This document shows, one piece after another, positions 36,088 to 44,598 of a stretch of 64,000 bases of DNA. This stretch comes from Gottfriedia luciferensis. GTDB taxonomy: Bacteria > Bacillota > Bacilli > Bacillales > Bacillaceae_G. A program made the position numbers and the translations under genes. Numbering within the stretch: the stretch's first letter is position 1; every line of letters begins with the position of its first letter. The notes beneath the pieces were generated by a model that saw only the letters and a list, made by a program, of their open reading frames with translations, did not search any database and was not told the origin of the DNA. The stretch lies in assembly GCF_001712755.1 (NCBI RefSeq), contig NZ_MDKC01000004.1:114242-178241 (forward strand), written 5' to 3'.

Positions 36088-36113
36088 TTCAACTAACTGG
36101 CAGTTTAGTTGAA
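36088..36113. repeat. Palindromic repeat, left element
   Basis: TTCAACTAA (36088-36096) and TTAGTTGAA (36105-36113) are inverted around CTGGCAG. The 13-mer AACTAACTGGCAG recurs at 36494-36506, and TTTAGTTGAACAA recurs near 36448. They appear to be pieces of one small mobile-like repeat flanking the small membrane gene. Confidence 0.4.
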
Positions 36114-36185
36114 CAAGGTCTTATTGATTTTTCGGCGAATATTAGTTATGAAGAGTATATAATTGAAGACAACAGGGTGGTTATT

Positions 36186-36416
36186 TTGAAACAAAAAACT
36201 AATTACACAGCATTTTATCTTCTTTTAGCATCAATTATTGTTGGTGCACAATTTAGAGAAGATTTTAAAGGAATTCCAGAAATAATATCATTTGTAAGTT
36301 TTACTTTAATTTATCTTTATATCTTTTTTCTAAATCGCAAGACTTTAACACTGTTAATTTTGTGTGTTGTTTCATACATAGCTTTTGCTACTAATTATAC
36401 ATTTTTCCATTTTTGA
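36186..36416 (+). CDS. Small membrane protein, 76 residues
   Basis: Three hydrophobic segments (YTAFYLLLASIIVGAQF, ISFVSFTLIYLYIFFL, LTLLILCVVSYIAFATNY) separated by short charged loops. The start is TTG 36186, because AGGGTGG at about 36173-36179 is well spaced. I do not recognise a family. It stands alone between repeat elements. Confidence 0.5.
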   Translation: MKQKTNYTAFYLLLASIIVGAQFREDFKGIPEIISFVSFTLIYLYIFFLNRKTLTLLILCVVSYIAFATNYTFFHF

Positions 36417-36432
36417 GTTTCAAAACCTTATA

Positions 36433-36506
36433 CAACTAAAGCATGCTTTAGTTGAACAACTTGATCGGCTGAAAAAGTCGATTTTTTTTATGGAACTAAC
36501 TGGCAG
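36433..36506. repeat. Palindromic repeat, right element
   Basis: A perfect 22-bp palindrome at 36433-36454 (arms CAACTAAAGCA and TGCTTTAGTTG) is followed by CGGCTGAAAAAGTCG and by AACTAACTGGCAG at 36494-36506. It shares pieces with the element at 36088. Confidence 0.4.
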
Positions 36507-36620
36507 GATAATTTCATAATGATTCAGAACCAACGATAGATAAATTCCAACAATAGATCAAAATATGTTATCGTTTAAATATGATTTTTCTAGAGTAGAA
36601 AAATGAGAAAGGTGTGCAGA

Positions 36621-37622
36621 AGTGTGAACAAAAGAATATTTTTGAATTTATTTACTGTGACTTTACTATTTGTATTTGTGGGTTGCGGAAAAATCACTGA
36701 ACAGACTTCGTCAGAAAAAGTGCAATCGAAAGCGAGCACGGCTTCTAAGACTGTTGAAACCAATAAGAGTACATCTGACGGAGACACAGAAAAACCAACG
36801 AGTGATAGTGAACCTAACAAAAGTGTTCCTGCATCTAGCACTTCAAAGGCAACAGGTACAACGGGTGGATTTGATTACAGCAAATATACCCTAATTGTAG
36901 TAAACGGTGGGGATATGTCAGGAGATAGACAGCCGAATGTTAAAGTAGATGTTGGATTTGGAGAGCGAGAATATTGGGCGTATACAAATGAATACGGTCA
37001 GCTAATACGTGTTGAAGCGAAAAAGATAACACTTCAAAATTCGAATACTGATCATGTTTTGTCATCAGGTAGATACTACGCTGATGAAGCAAATGTTCCT
37101 GGTACAGAGAGTCCGACCTTGGATAAAGGGCATGTGATTGCTGACTCACTTGGGGGAGTCTCAAACGCATATAACATTACACCTCAGAACAGTAATCTCA
37201 ATAGGCACGGTGATCAAGCTTACATGGAAAAAGTGATTCGAGATGCAAGAGGTTGTACTGATTTCGTAGCAGTAATTCGATATCCAAATACTAAGACGCA
37301 AATTCCTAGCCATTATAAATTCACATACAAAATTCAGGGTAGATACATTACAGATGAATTTGACAATGTAAACCCAGATGAAGTGAACAAAAATTTAAGG
37401 AAAACGACAGGTAAGAGCAGTACTCCACCGAAGACAGTCAATGTACCTGCAAACAACACGAAAAATAGTAATGAAGATATTAGTAAAGTGGATACCAATC
37501 ATAACGGAAGTGTTACGATTGCTGAAGCCAAAGCTGCTGGCTTTAAAATGCCAATTACGCGCGATTCTTGGCTCTATAAATATATGGATGATCGAGATGG
37601 AGACGGCTTAGTAGGCGAATAA
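36621..37622 (+). CDS. Secreted lipoprotein DNA/RNA non-specific endonuclease with Excalibur-like domain
   Basis: About 333 residues from GTG 36621, which has AAAGGTG upstream (an ATG at 36603 is an alternative). The order is: lipoprotein signal (FVFVGC), a Ser/Thr/Lys-rich linker, a nuclease domain with the beta-beta-alpha-metal motif in LDKGHVIADSLGG (canonical DRGH) plus NITPQNSNLNRHGDQ, and a C-terminal calcium-binding segment DTNHNGSVTIAEAK...DDRDGDGLVGE like an Excalibur domain. It should degrade extracellular nucleic acid at the cell surface, for nutrition, competition or DNA uptake. The neighbours give no further hint. Confidence 0.82.
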   Translation, partial: SVNKRIFLNLFTVTLLFVFVGCGKITEQTSSEKVQSKASTASKTVETNKSTSDGDTEKPTSDSEPNKSVPASSTSKATGTTGGFDYSKYTLIVVNGGDMSGDRQPNVKVDVGFGEREYWAYTNEYGQLIRVEAKKITLQNSNTDHVLSSGRYYADEANVPGTESPTLDKGHVIADSLGGVSNAYNITPQNSNLNRHGDQAYMEKVIRDARGCTDFVAVIRYPNTKTQIPSHYKFTYKIQGRYITDEFDNVNPDEVNKNLRKTTGKSSTPPKTVNVPANNTKNSNEDISKVDTNHNGSVTIAEAKAAGFKMPITRDSWLYKYMDDRDGDGLVGE

Positions 37623-37721
37623 ATGGCGTCAATAATAAGCGTTATCAATTCTATTATGCCATTTGCATAAACAAATGATTCACAAAAGAATGTATCAAAA
37701 ACATAGTTGCCTCATTAAAAC

Positions 37722-37775
37722 AATACCCCTTTAAGTATGCTTAGTTATGTCAGATTTTATTTAAAGGGGTATTAT
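37722..37775. terminator. Bidirectional stem-loop
   Basis: Perfect 13-bp arms AATACCCCTTTAA (37722-37734) and TTAAAGGGGTATT (37761-37773), between convergent genes. Confidence 0.6.
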
Positions 37776-37796
37776 TCCAACCAATGAAAGTTAAAG

Positions 37797-38009
37797 TTAA
37801 CATTCTTGATTGATAATTTTACCTTGTTCAGTCAGTTTAACAAGAGCCGCATATCCGGTCCCTTTTTTTATGACAGTCGCCATCCCTTCACTAACAAGTA
37901 TATTTAATGTTTTTAGGTCGTCTTTGTTTAATTTTGTATATCGGTAATAACCATCGCCAATTTTGTGAATTAATCTTCCTTCTCTTGTCATTCCTAAAAC
38001 AGTAGTCAT
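37797..38009 (-). CDS. Small winged-helix-like protein, 70 residues
   Basis: It begins MTTVLGMTREGRLIHKIGDGYYRYTKL. The pattern of a helical pair (KDDLKTLNILVSEG) followed by a hairpin (MATVIKKGTGYAALVKLTEQG) is like a winged-helix fold. I cannot assign a family. AAGGGA lies upstream on the minus strand. It is divergent from the DUF3892 gene. Confidence 0.5.
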   Translation of the reverse strand: MTTVLGMTREGRLIHKIGDGYYRYTKLNKDDLKTLNILVSEGMATVIKKGTGYAALVKLTEQGKIINQEC

Positions 38010-38064
38010 ATTTTTCCCTTCTTTCGAAAGTGTTTGGATTTAATGATTACATAATTATCGTATA

Positions 38065-38093
38065 TTGTTTGTGTAAATTTGTCTGTGTATAAT
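38065..38093 (+). promoter_or_regulatory. Promoter of the DUF3892 gene
   Basis: TTGTTT, a 17-nt spacer and TATAAT (38088-38093), followed by a leader of about 105 nt. Confidence 0.5.
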
Positions 38094-38204
38094 TTGTGAA
38101 ATATCTAACAATCTTATTTAGGATTATTTGTAATAATTGGAAGGATAAACATATTTTCATCTCGACATACTATTTTTGTGTCTAATAAATGGAGGTGTGT
38201 TGGT

Positions 38205-38486
38205 ATGTCGTTTCAAAATCGTGGTATCGGACATCCTGAACATCAAGATGATCCAAATAAATTACATATCGTCGCAGTACGAAAAAATGGCGATGGTGAT
38301 ATTACAGATGTAAAATTTCAAAATGGTGAAATAGTCGGGATTGAGCAAGCAATTGCGATGGCAGAACTTGAACAAATTGAAGATGTGAACACAGGTCTAA
38401 CTCGTGGAGATAATCCACATAAAACACTTCGTTCTTATCCTGATGGTGATCCTACAAATAATTTAAGTAACTTACCTACTTTTTAA
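38205..38486 (+). CDS. DUF3892 domain protein
   Basis: 93 residues from ATG 38205, with GGAGGTG upstream. The core IVAVRKNGDGDITDVKFQNGEIVGIEQAIAMAELEQI matches the DUF3892 pattern, which is common in spore-forming Bacilli. The C-terminal part (TRGDNPHKTLRSYPDGDPTNNLSNLP) is hydrophilic and flexible. The function is unknown. Confidence 0.75.
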   Translation: MSFQNRGIGHPEHQDDPNKLHIVAVRKNGDGDITDVKFQNGEIVGIEQAIAMAELEQIEDVNTGLTRGDNPHKTLRSYPDGDPTNNLSNLPTF

Positions 38487-38498
38487 AGTCCATACACT

Positions 38499-38531
38499 AA
38501 AAAGGTGCACAAGTCTGTGCACCTTTTTTAT
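38499..38531 (+). terminator. Rho-independent terminator
   Basis: AAAAGGTGCACA pairs with TGTGCACCTTTT, a 5-nt loop and a T run. Confidence 0.85.
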
Positions 38532-38605
38532 TTCTGAGTAATTCATGAGAAAATGGAAAATTTAATATTAGAATACATAAAATACCAGTAAAGTAGGGAG
38601 CTAAT

Positions 38606-39619
38606 TTGAAAAAACCTTTTTTATTTCTTTCACTAGTGACTTGTTTGTTAATCGGAAATTATTTAGTTGCTTCAAAAAATACTGTGAAAAGTGAAAGTAA
38701 TTCTTCCCTTATCTATCAAAATGAGAAACCCGATAAAGCCTCAGAAGCTCTTAGAGCATTAAATATAAAAAAAGCAAAAGAAGGAAGAACGACATCATTA
38801 GAGCAAAAACGAATCGAAATTGAAAAACAAATAGTCCCAACTCCTTCAAATATTAAAATTAAGGGAGATAATATTGAAGGAACAAAAGTGGAATGGTTAA
38901 TTCCGGATGGATCTTCAGAAGATAAGATTGTTTTTTATGTACATGGCGGAGGTTGGTCTAGAGGTGGGCTAGGTTTTTCAAGGAATTTAGGAACAATCTT
39001 AGCTAGAGAGACAGGTTTTAGGGTACTAACGATACAGTATAGACTTTCACCTGAAAATCCATATCCAGCAGCTTTAACCGATGTTGAAAAAGTTTATAAT
39101 TATTTAGGAAAAAATTATGGTCCCAATTCTAAAGTTGTTATCGTTGGGGATAGTGCTGGTGGTAATTTAGCATTTGCTTTGTTAAATAAAATAAAATCTT
39201 CAAATGGAAACGATCCAACAGCTGTTGTAGGGATTTCTCCAGCGACTGACTTAACGAAAGAAAGCCAATTATACACTTCAGATTTTGATAGTATTCATGC
39301 AAGTTATCATGGAAATGATATCAATATTGTTGATACATACGTAGGGAATAATAATCGGAAAAATCCTTTAATCTCACCACTTTATGGTGATTTAAAAGGT
39401 TTACCTCCAATGCTTATTCATGTCGGGGCAAGGGAAGAGTTAATCGATGATATTTTAGCATATGCGGCTAAAGCAAATTCTCAAGGCGTAGAGGTTACAT
39501 GTAAAGTTTGGAGAGGAATGTTTCATGATTTTCAGTTAATGGACAAGGCTTCGAGTATCAGTAAGCAAGCGAACGCTGAAATTGCACAGTTTATTAAACG
39601 ATACTTGGGGAATAGATAG
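38606..39619 (+). CDS. Secreted or membrane-anchored esterase, HSL-like alpha/beta hydrolase
   Basis: 337 residues. An N-terminal signal or anchor (PFLFLSLVTCLLIGNYLVA) is followed by a hormone-sensitive-lipase-type domain. The oxyanion motif is YVHGGGW, the nucleophile is in GDSAGGNLA, and the acid/base part is HVGAREELIDDI...GMFHDFQLM. The start is TTG 38606 behind AGGGAG. The enzyme should hydrolyse short acyl esters at the cell surface. It is monocistronic. Confidence 0.85.
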   Translation: MKKPFLFLSLVTCLLIGNYLVASKNTVKSESNSSLIYQNEKPDKASEALRALNIKKAKEGRTTSLEQKRIEIEKQIVPTPSNIKIKGDNIEGTKVEWLIPDGSSEDKIVFYVHGGGWSRGGLGFSRNLGTILARETGFRVLTIQYRLSPENPYPAALTDVEKVYNYLGKNYGPNSKVVIVGDSAGGNLAFALLNKIKSSNGNDPTAVVGISPATDLTKESQLYTSDFDSIHASYHGNDINIVDTYVGNNNRKNPLISPLYGDLKGLPPMLIHVGAREELIDDILAYAAKANSQGVEVTCKVWRGMFHDFQLMDKASSISKQANAEIAQFIKRYLGNR

Positions 39620-39630
39620 TGAAAATACAA

Positions 39631-39664
39631 AAAAAGTAAGGTTTACTTTGGCCTTACTTTTTTT
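39631..39664. terminator. Bidirectional terminator
   Basis: AAAAAGTAAGG pairs with CCTTACTTTTT, and has A and T runs on both sides. It serves the esterase on the plus strand and the Mga-like gene on the minus strand. Confidence 0.75.
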
Positions 39665-41123
39665 ATGTCGAGTTTGAATTTAAGAAATTTGAAATTTGAT
39701 CAATATCTCTTTGTGTAAGAACAGGGTCAATTGTAATGATTGGGTGAATGATTTCCCCTTCAAGCAAGAAATCAGAAATAATAAATTCAATGTTTAGTTC
39801 ATTTATAATTGTTGATTCAAACTCACCTAATTTAGGAAGAATAAAATCAATTTTATGTCCAAAAGCAGTAACCAATTTCGTTTCAATATAACGATGAACC
39901 CCTGGACCATTACTTGTTAATAATAAAACCTTCTTCCTTGATGATGAGAACTTGATTTTAGAAGCTTGAACATTTAATGCAACTTTCGCAATTTTATCTC
40001 TAGTAATTTCAGGGTGTGAAAATTTTTTCGTCCAGATTTGTAAGGCTTTTGATACATTTTTAAATAGGTCTGAATACTGATTTTTAACATAACGGTCCAT
40101 TGAATAGGATGGTTCTTTTTTATCGATTGAGTATAAAATGAACGAGTATCTTTGGAATTGGTCATGTAATGTGTAAAGAAACTCCTCGTCTTCATCTAAC
40201 GATATACCTGTTTTTTCCTTCAATAGTTCTACTAAGTGATAGAGTTCCTTAAAATACCTTGTTTCTTGATTTTGATATAAATAAAGAAATTCATTTTTTT
40301 CCATGTTGTCAAAACTATAATATGGAAGGGTTGATATTAATAATGAAAACGCAATTCGTTCATTCATACAAATATGTTGTATATATTGATGTTCTAAATG
40401 ATTACAAATTTCATTAGCAATTTTAAAAAAATTTGATTCTAAAATCTTGTTGATTGATTGATCAGTTAATTCAAGTTGCATTTTTTTATCGATTCTATAT
40501 AACATCGTTCCAAGTAAATAGACGTACTTATTGGCAGTAGAAGGATATAGAAATAATTTAAACTTTTCAGTTGTGTCCAGTACAACTTTTTTTATATCTT
40601 GAAATGAGAATGCTTCAAATGGCCATTCTTGATCATCCGAATAAGCCGATAAAGCATCTAGTATATCACCACACAATAGCCGAATTTCAAATTCTCTTCC
40701 TACAATTTCTAGCGGGCCACGTTTTAAAGTTAAATGGTAGGCACCCAATAATTCCTCAACTCGATCAAGTACTGAATAGACAGCTGGTTGCTGTGTATAA
40801 AGCGCATTTGCTAATTCTGCAATACTTTTAATTTGAGTAAATTGTATTAGCATAATAGCTTGAAAACTCAATGAATTTTTTACGTAAAGTGAACGAATTT
40901 CATTAATCGATGAAGAAATCGGTTTATTAATATAAATTCCTTTACCTTTTATTGTTTCAATTTGCCATCCTTTTGGTAGATGTGTGTTAATTGCCTGTAA
41001 ATCATTTCGAATTGTTTTTTCAGTACAAAGTAACTCATTTGCTAATTCTTCTGTTTTAAACCACTTATCTTGTTTACTTAAAATATTAATTATTTGTAAT
41101 TTCCGTTTAGTTGATTTATCCAT
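39663..41123 (-). CDS. Mga-like transcriptional regulator of the WxL locus
   Basis: 486 residues. Two N-terminal helix-turn-helix domains (about 1-120: WFKTEELANELLCTEKTIRNDLQAI and SIAELANALYTQQPAVYSVLDRV) are followed by PRD-like helical regions and a C-terminal EIIB-like domain (KVLLLTSNGPGVHRYIETKL...IIHPIITIDPVLT). The EIIB phosphorylation Cys is missing. This is the Mga/BglG-like group that often sits beside WxL genes. It is divergent from the WxL protein gene and probably activates it. Confidence 0.8.
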   Translation of the reverse strand: MDKSTKRKLQIINILSKQDKWFKTEELANELLCTEKTIRNDLQAINTHLPKGWQIETIKGKGIYINKPISSSINEIRSLYVKNSLSFQAIMLIQFTQIKSIAELANALYTQQPAVYSVLDRVEELLGAYHLTLKRGPLEIVGREFEIRLLCGDILDALSAYSDDQEWPFEAFSFQDIKKVVLDTTEKFKLFLYPSTANKYVYLLGTMLYRIDKKMQLELTDQSINKILESNFFKIANEICNHLEHQYIQHICMNERIAFSLLISTLPYYSFDNMEKNEFLYLYQNQETRYFKELYHLVELLKEKTGISLDEDEEFLYTLHDQFQRYSFILYSIDKKEPSYSMDRYVKNQYSDLFKNVSKALQIWTKKFSHPEITRDKIAKVALNVQASKIKFSSSRKKVLLLTSNGPGVHRYIETKLVTAFGHKIDFILPKLGEFESTIINELNIEFIISDFLLEGEIIHPIITIDPVLTQRDIDQISNFLNSNST

Positions 41124-41376
41124 TCAAAATCTCCAAAATTTTGTCCAATTTATTACTATTATTGCTTTTAATGTTCCGTCTTAATTCAGAAAGTTTATTT
41201 CATCTATTGGAAAACACCTTTTAATGCGATTTTTAGAGTTAAATGTGAATTTTTATTGAAGACAGGATATTATTTTTACCTAAATCAAAGGTAAAAAACA
41301 TCATGGGAAACACTTTGCTCCAGCGATATAATGACATTGTTGAAACAAAAAAATAATTTTTAAGGAGTAAAGTGAA

Positions 41377-42090
41377 ATGAAATTTACAAAAGTCGCGCTT
41401 TTTAGTGTAATAGGGATGTCATCATTAGTTGGAGCTGCTCACTCAACTTTTGCGGAGGTATCGTCCGTTGGTAATTCAAAAGGGTCGATTACATTTGTTG
41501 CTGGAACAGGCCCAGTTACACCTGTTGATCCTACAAACCCAATTGAACCATTAGAACCATCAGGTCCTACTGATCCAACAGATCCACCAACTGGAAATGC
41601 TGGTTCATTAACATTAGATTATGTTTCATCCGTTGATTTCGGAGTAAATGAGATTTCAAATAAAACAGAAGTTTATTCAGCTAAATCCAAAAAGCCATTT
41701 ATTCAAGTTTCGGATCGCCGTGGTACTGGTGCTGGATGGTCTGTAACTGCTAAAGCAAGTAAATTTACAAATGGAACAGCAGATTCTCTACCTGGTGCAA
41801 TCATTACATTTAAAAATGGTTCCGTTATATCTTTAAGTACAAGTGGATCTCCGGTAGCAACTGAAACAATTGCCTTAAATACAGACGGAAGTACAGCATC
41901 ACCTGTTGTTTCCGCAACTCCAGGTAATGGTTTTGGTACATGGGTAACTCGTTGGCTTGGGCCAAATCCAGAAGTGAATGATGGGGCATTAAATGATAAT
42001 GTCACTTTGACGATACCAGCAGGATCAGCAACGATTGGTAATCATGAGGCAACTATTACATGGACATTAACGGATGCTCCGGGTTTATAG
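41377..42090 (+). CDS. WxL domain surface protein
   Basis: 237 residues. A signal peptide (about 1-26, ending TFA) is followed by a Pro/Asp/Thr-rich linker (about 45-75) and a WxL domain. The first WxL-type motif is variant W121-S-V and the second is W229-T-L close to the C-terminus (TWTLTDAPGL). WxL domains attach non-covalently to peptidoglycan and to WxL-interacting proteins. AAGGAG precedes ATG 41377. It forms a unit with the next gene. Confidence 0.88.
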   Translation: MKFTKVALFSVIGMSSLVGAAHSTFAEVSSVGNSKGSITFVAGTGPVTPVDPTNPIEPLEPSGPTDPTDPPTGNAGSLTLDYVSSVDFGVNEISNKTEVYSAKSKKPFIQVSDRRGTGAGWSVTAKASKFTNGTADSLPGAIITFKNGSVISLSTSGSPVATETIALNTDGSTASPVVSATPGNGFGTWVTRWLGPNPEVNDGALNDNVTLTIPAGSATIGNHEATITWTLTDAPGL

Positions 42091-42216
42091 TAGTTAAATT
42101 GAAAAATAACAATTAATGGAATGAATTTTATATTTTTTGAATCTATCAGATGAAACTTTTTTATATGTCTTATAGTGAAAAGATATAAAGTTTCTATTCT
42201 AAAGGGGGAAGACAAA

Positions 42217-43257
42217 ATGGATCATTTACGGCAAAAATTATTGCTAATTTTTTCTGCTATTCTGTTAACTTTATCGTTCATCCCTCTAGCTGTAAAAGCA
42301 GAAAATACTATCGATTTTTCTGTAAAAGCAATCATTCCAACAAATCAAATTGATCATCTGAAATCATATTTTGATTTAAAAATGTCTCCAGGACAAAAAC
42401 AGGATCTTAAAATTGAGGTCTTTAATAATAGTAAAAAAGAAGAAACAATCCAAGGGAATATTACTTTTGCAACGACAAATGATAATGGACTGATTGATTA
42501 CTCTGAATCGAATAGTAAGGATGCAGATAAAACTTTAAAGTATCCATTAACTAGCTTAATAAAAGAACCTCAAAAAGAAGTTGTTATTCCACCAGGTAAA
42601 TCAAAGGTAGTGTCATTTTCGATTACAATGCCGAAATATGAATATAATGGAGTTATTTTAGGAGCAGCCCACTTTAAGAAAAAGATCGATGAAACTGAAA
42701 AAAGTTCTAAAAGTGAGAGCATTAATATAAAAAATGAGTACGCATATGTGGTTGGAATAAAATTATCGGAAAACACAAAGGAAGTCGAGCCTGATCTACA
42801 TTTACTTGATATTAAACCTAAATTAGTAAATTATCGTACAACAATTGCCCCAACAATCCAAAACAGCGAATCCTCCATTGTGAAGGATATGAGCATAGAT
42901 GCGCAAATCTTTAAAAAAGGTTCCAATAAAGTTTTATATAGTTCGAAAAAAACTAAGATGAGCATGGCCCCTAATTCAAATTTTGATTACGCAATCGATT
43001 TAGAAAATAATCCAATTGAACCCGGAACTTACCGATTAAAGATGAAAGCGATCATCGGAACTCAAGTATGGGAATGGGATGAGTTATTCACGATTGGAAA
43101 AGAAGCAACAGATTTGAATAATAAAGCAGTTGAAATAAAAAATAATCATTATTGGTTTTATATCGGAGGCGGATTATTACTTTTAATAGGGATCATTTGT
43201 TTAATTGTTTTTCTAAAAAGAAAGAAGGAAAAGGTCCCATCGAATAATAATGAATGA
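42217..43257 (+). CDS. WxL-interacting protein (DUF916/DUF3324) with C-terminal membrane anchor
   Basis: 346 residues from ATG 42217 behind GGGGGAAG. The order is: signal peptide (LLLIFSAILLTLSFIPLAVKAE), a DUF916 domain (FSVKAIIPTNQIDHLKSYFDLKMSPGQKQDLKIEVFNNS), a DUF3324 domain (YAYVVGIKLSENTKEVEPDLHL...), a membrane helix (FYIGGGLLLLIGIICLIVFL) and a basic tail. It binds WxL proteins at the cell surface. With the upstream gene and the Mga-like regulator it forms a minimal WxL locus; no LPXTG partner is nearby. Confidence 0.87.
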   Translation: MDHLRQKLLLIFSAILLTLSFIPLAVKAENTIDFSVKAIIPTNQIDHLKSYFDLKMSPGQKQDLKIEVFNNSKKEETIQGNITFATTNDNGLIDYSESNSKDADKTLKYPLTSLIKEPQKEVVIPPGKSKVVSFSITMPKYEYNGVILGAAHFKKKIDETEKSSKSESINIKNEYAYVVGIKLSENTKEVEPDLHLLDIKPKLVNYRTTIAPTIQNSESSIVKDMSIDAQIFKKGSNKVLYSSKKTKMSMAPNSNFDYAIDLENNPIEPGTYRLKMKAIIGTQVWEWDELFTIGKEATDLNNKAVEIKNNHYWFYIGGGLLLLIGIICLIVFLKRKKEKVPSNNNE

Positions 43258-43333
43258 TTTTTTGAAATAGTAAATTGTATTAATCCGATGCCTTAAGAGA
43301 TTACTCTTAAAGTGATTGATATATTGATAAATT

Positions 43334-43373
43334 AAAAAGGCTCATTTCTACATTGAAATGTTGCCTTTTTTTA
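43334..43373. terminator. Bidirectional terminator
   Basis: AAAAAGGC/GCCTTTTT outer stem with an inner CATTT/AAATG, between the convergent WxL-interacting and LysR genes. Confidence 0.65.
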
Positions 43374-44276
43374 TTAATATGAAATGATTTCATTTCTCAA
43401 GAAATTGATAAATTGTTTTTCAACCTTTGATAATATTTTCTTTTTTGAAGTGATTACTCCAAGTTCTGAGTTTATCGGTTCATAATTAATGATATCGATT
43501 TCAACAAGTTCGCCATTTAATACATATGGATGGTTTTTTATAGAAAAATTTGGTCCCCAAGTTATAGCACTACCATTTAAAATTACTCGTAATAACTCTT
43601 CTAGATGGTTGGAAGAAAATAAAATATCTAATTTTCCTATATTATGTTGGAAGTTATTTGTAAACCATCTTATATAATCACCGTTATATAGGACGAATTT
43701 TTGCTGAAGTATTTCTTCAGGTGTTATTTTTTTAGAAATGGCAAAAGGAGAATCTTTTTTTGCATATACTTTCATCTTTCCATTTACTAATTCTTCGTAA
43801 TGAAACTCTTCTAATTCTTTCGCAATGCCTTCATAAAGGCAGATGATTCCTATATCTATTTGATTTTTTTTAACGATTTCAATTGTACGTTCAGTAGTGC
43901 TTTCTAAAATGTTTATATGCAAATTTGAATGTTGGCTTTTAAATTCCACTAACGGCGTTAATAAGTAATTAATAAATGCAGGCACCATTGAAACGCTAAG
44001 TTCACTAATCTGGGTATCCTTACTTTTCTGTGCTATTTCTTTTATTTCTGTATATTTTAAGAGGATTTCTTGTGATTTTTCTACTATTTTTACCCCGTCT
44101 TCTGTTAAGCTAGCTCCTAATCTAGAGCGAGTGAAGATTTTTATTCCTAGCTCTTCTTCTATTTTGGTGATCGCTTGACTGATACCTGACTGACTTACAT
44201 GAAGATTTTCTGCGGCGATTGAAATCGAACCTGTTTTAGCGACTTCTACTAAAATCTCTAGTTTTTCTAGATGCAT
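43374..44276 (-). CDS. LysR family transcriptional regulator
   Basis: 300 residues. The start is the ATG ending at 44276, with AAAGGTGG upstream on the minus strand; the longer frame would start inside that site. The DNA-binding domain reads LEKLEILVEVAKTGSISIAAENLHVSQSGISQAI and a substrate-binding domain follows. It resembles the LysR protein at 9242 in length and sequence. Both flank dockerin-subtilase genes, which may reflect a shared history of duplication. Confidence 0.88.
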   Translation of the reverse strand: MHLEKLEILVEVAKTGSISIAAENLHVSQSGISQAITKIEEELGIKIFTRSRLGASLTEDGVKIVEKSQEILLKYTEIKEIAQKSKDTQISELSVSMVPAFINYLLTPLVEFKSQHSNLHINILESTTERTIEIVKKNQIDIGIICLYEGIAKELEEFHYEELVNGKMKVYAKKDSPFAISKKITPEEILQQKFVLYNGDYIRWFTNNFQHNIGKLDILFSSNHLEELLRVILNGSAITWGPNFSIKNHPYVLNGELVEIDIINYEPINSELGVITSKKKILSKVEKQFINFLRNEIISY

Positions 44277-44598
44277 TATATTGACCACCTTTATCTTTCA
44301 TTCAAGAAACAAAACTATTTCAATATAGGGTTTTTATTTCGGTTTTTATATTACAAATCGTGAAGATATATTTAAAAAATGTAAATTTACTTAATCATTT
44401 TGCAATTATAGAATTGGGTTTAACTAAAAGTATAATCTAATTTTTCAACTTGAGTCTAATTTAATTGAAAAATAATACTTTCTAATGTTGAAGCAAAACA
44501 TACAATTTTTCAAGCGCTTTCTAAAATTTAGAAAAATTTACATTAAATGATACATTTTTGTTCAATTTGAACGTTACCTAATATAGAGGAGGCTGATC
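44277..44598. promoter_or_regulatory. Regulatory region between LysR and RRNPP-type genes
   Basis: 322 bp with three visible elements: a cre-like TCAAGCGCTTTCT at about 44509-44521, a dyad TTTCTAAA-A-TTTAGAAA (44518-44534) and a second dyad GTTCAA-T-TTGAAC (44560-44572). The last lies about 26 bp upstream of ATG 44599. Autoregulation or catabolite control of the plus-strand regulator is plausible. Confidence 0.4.
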
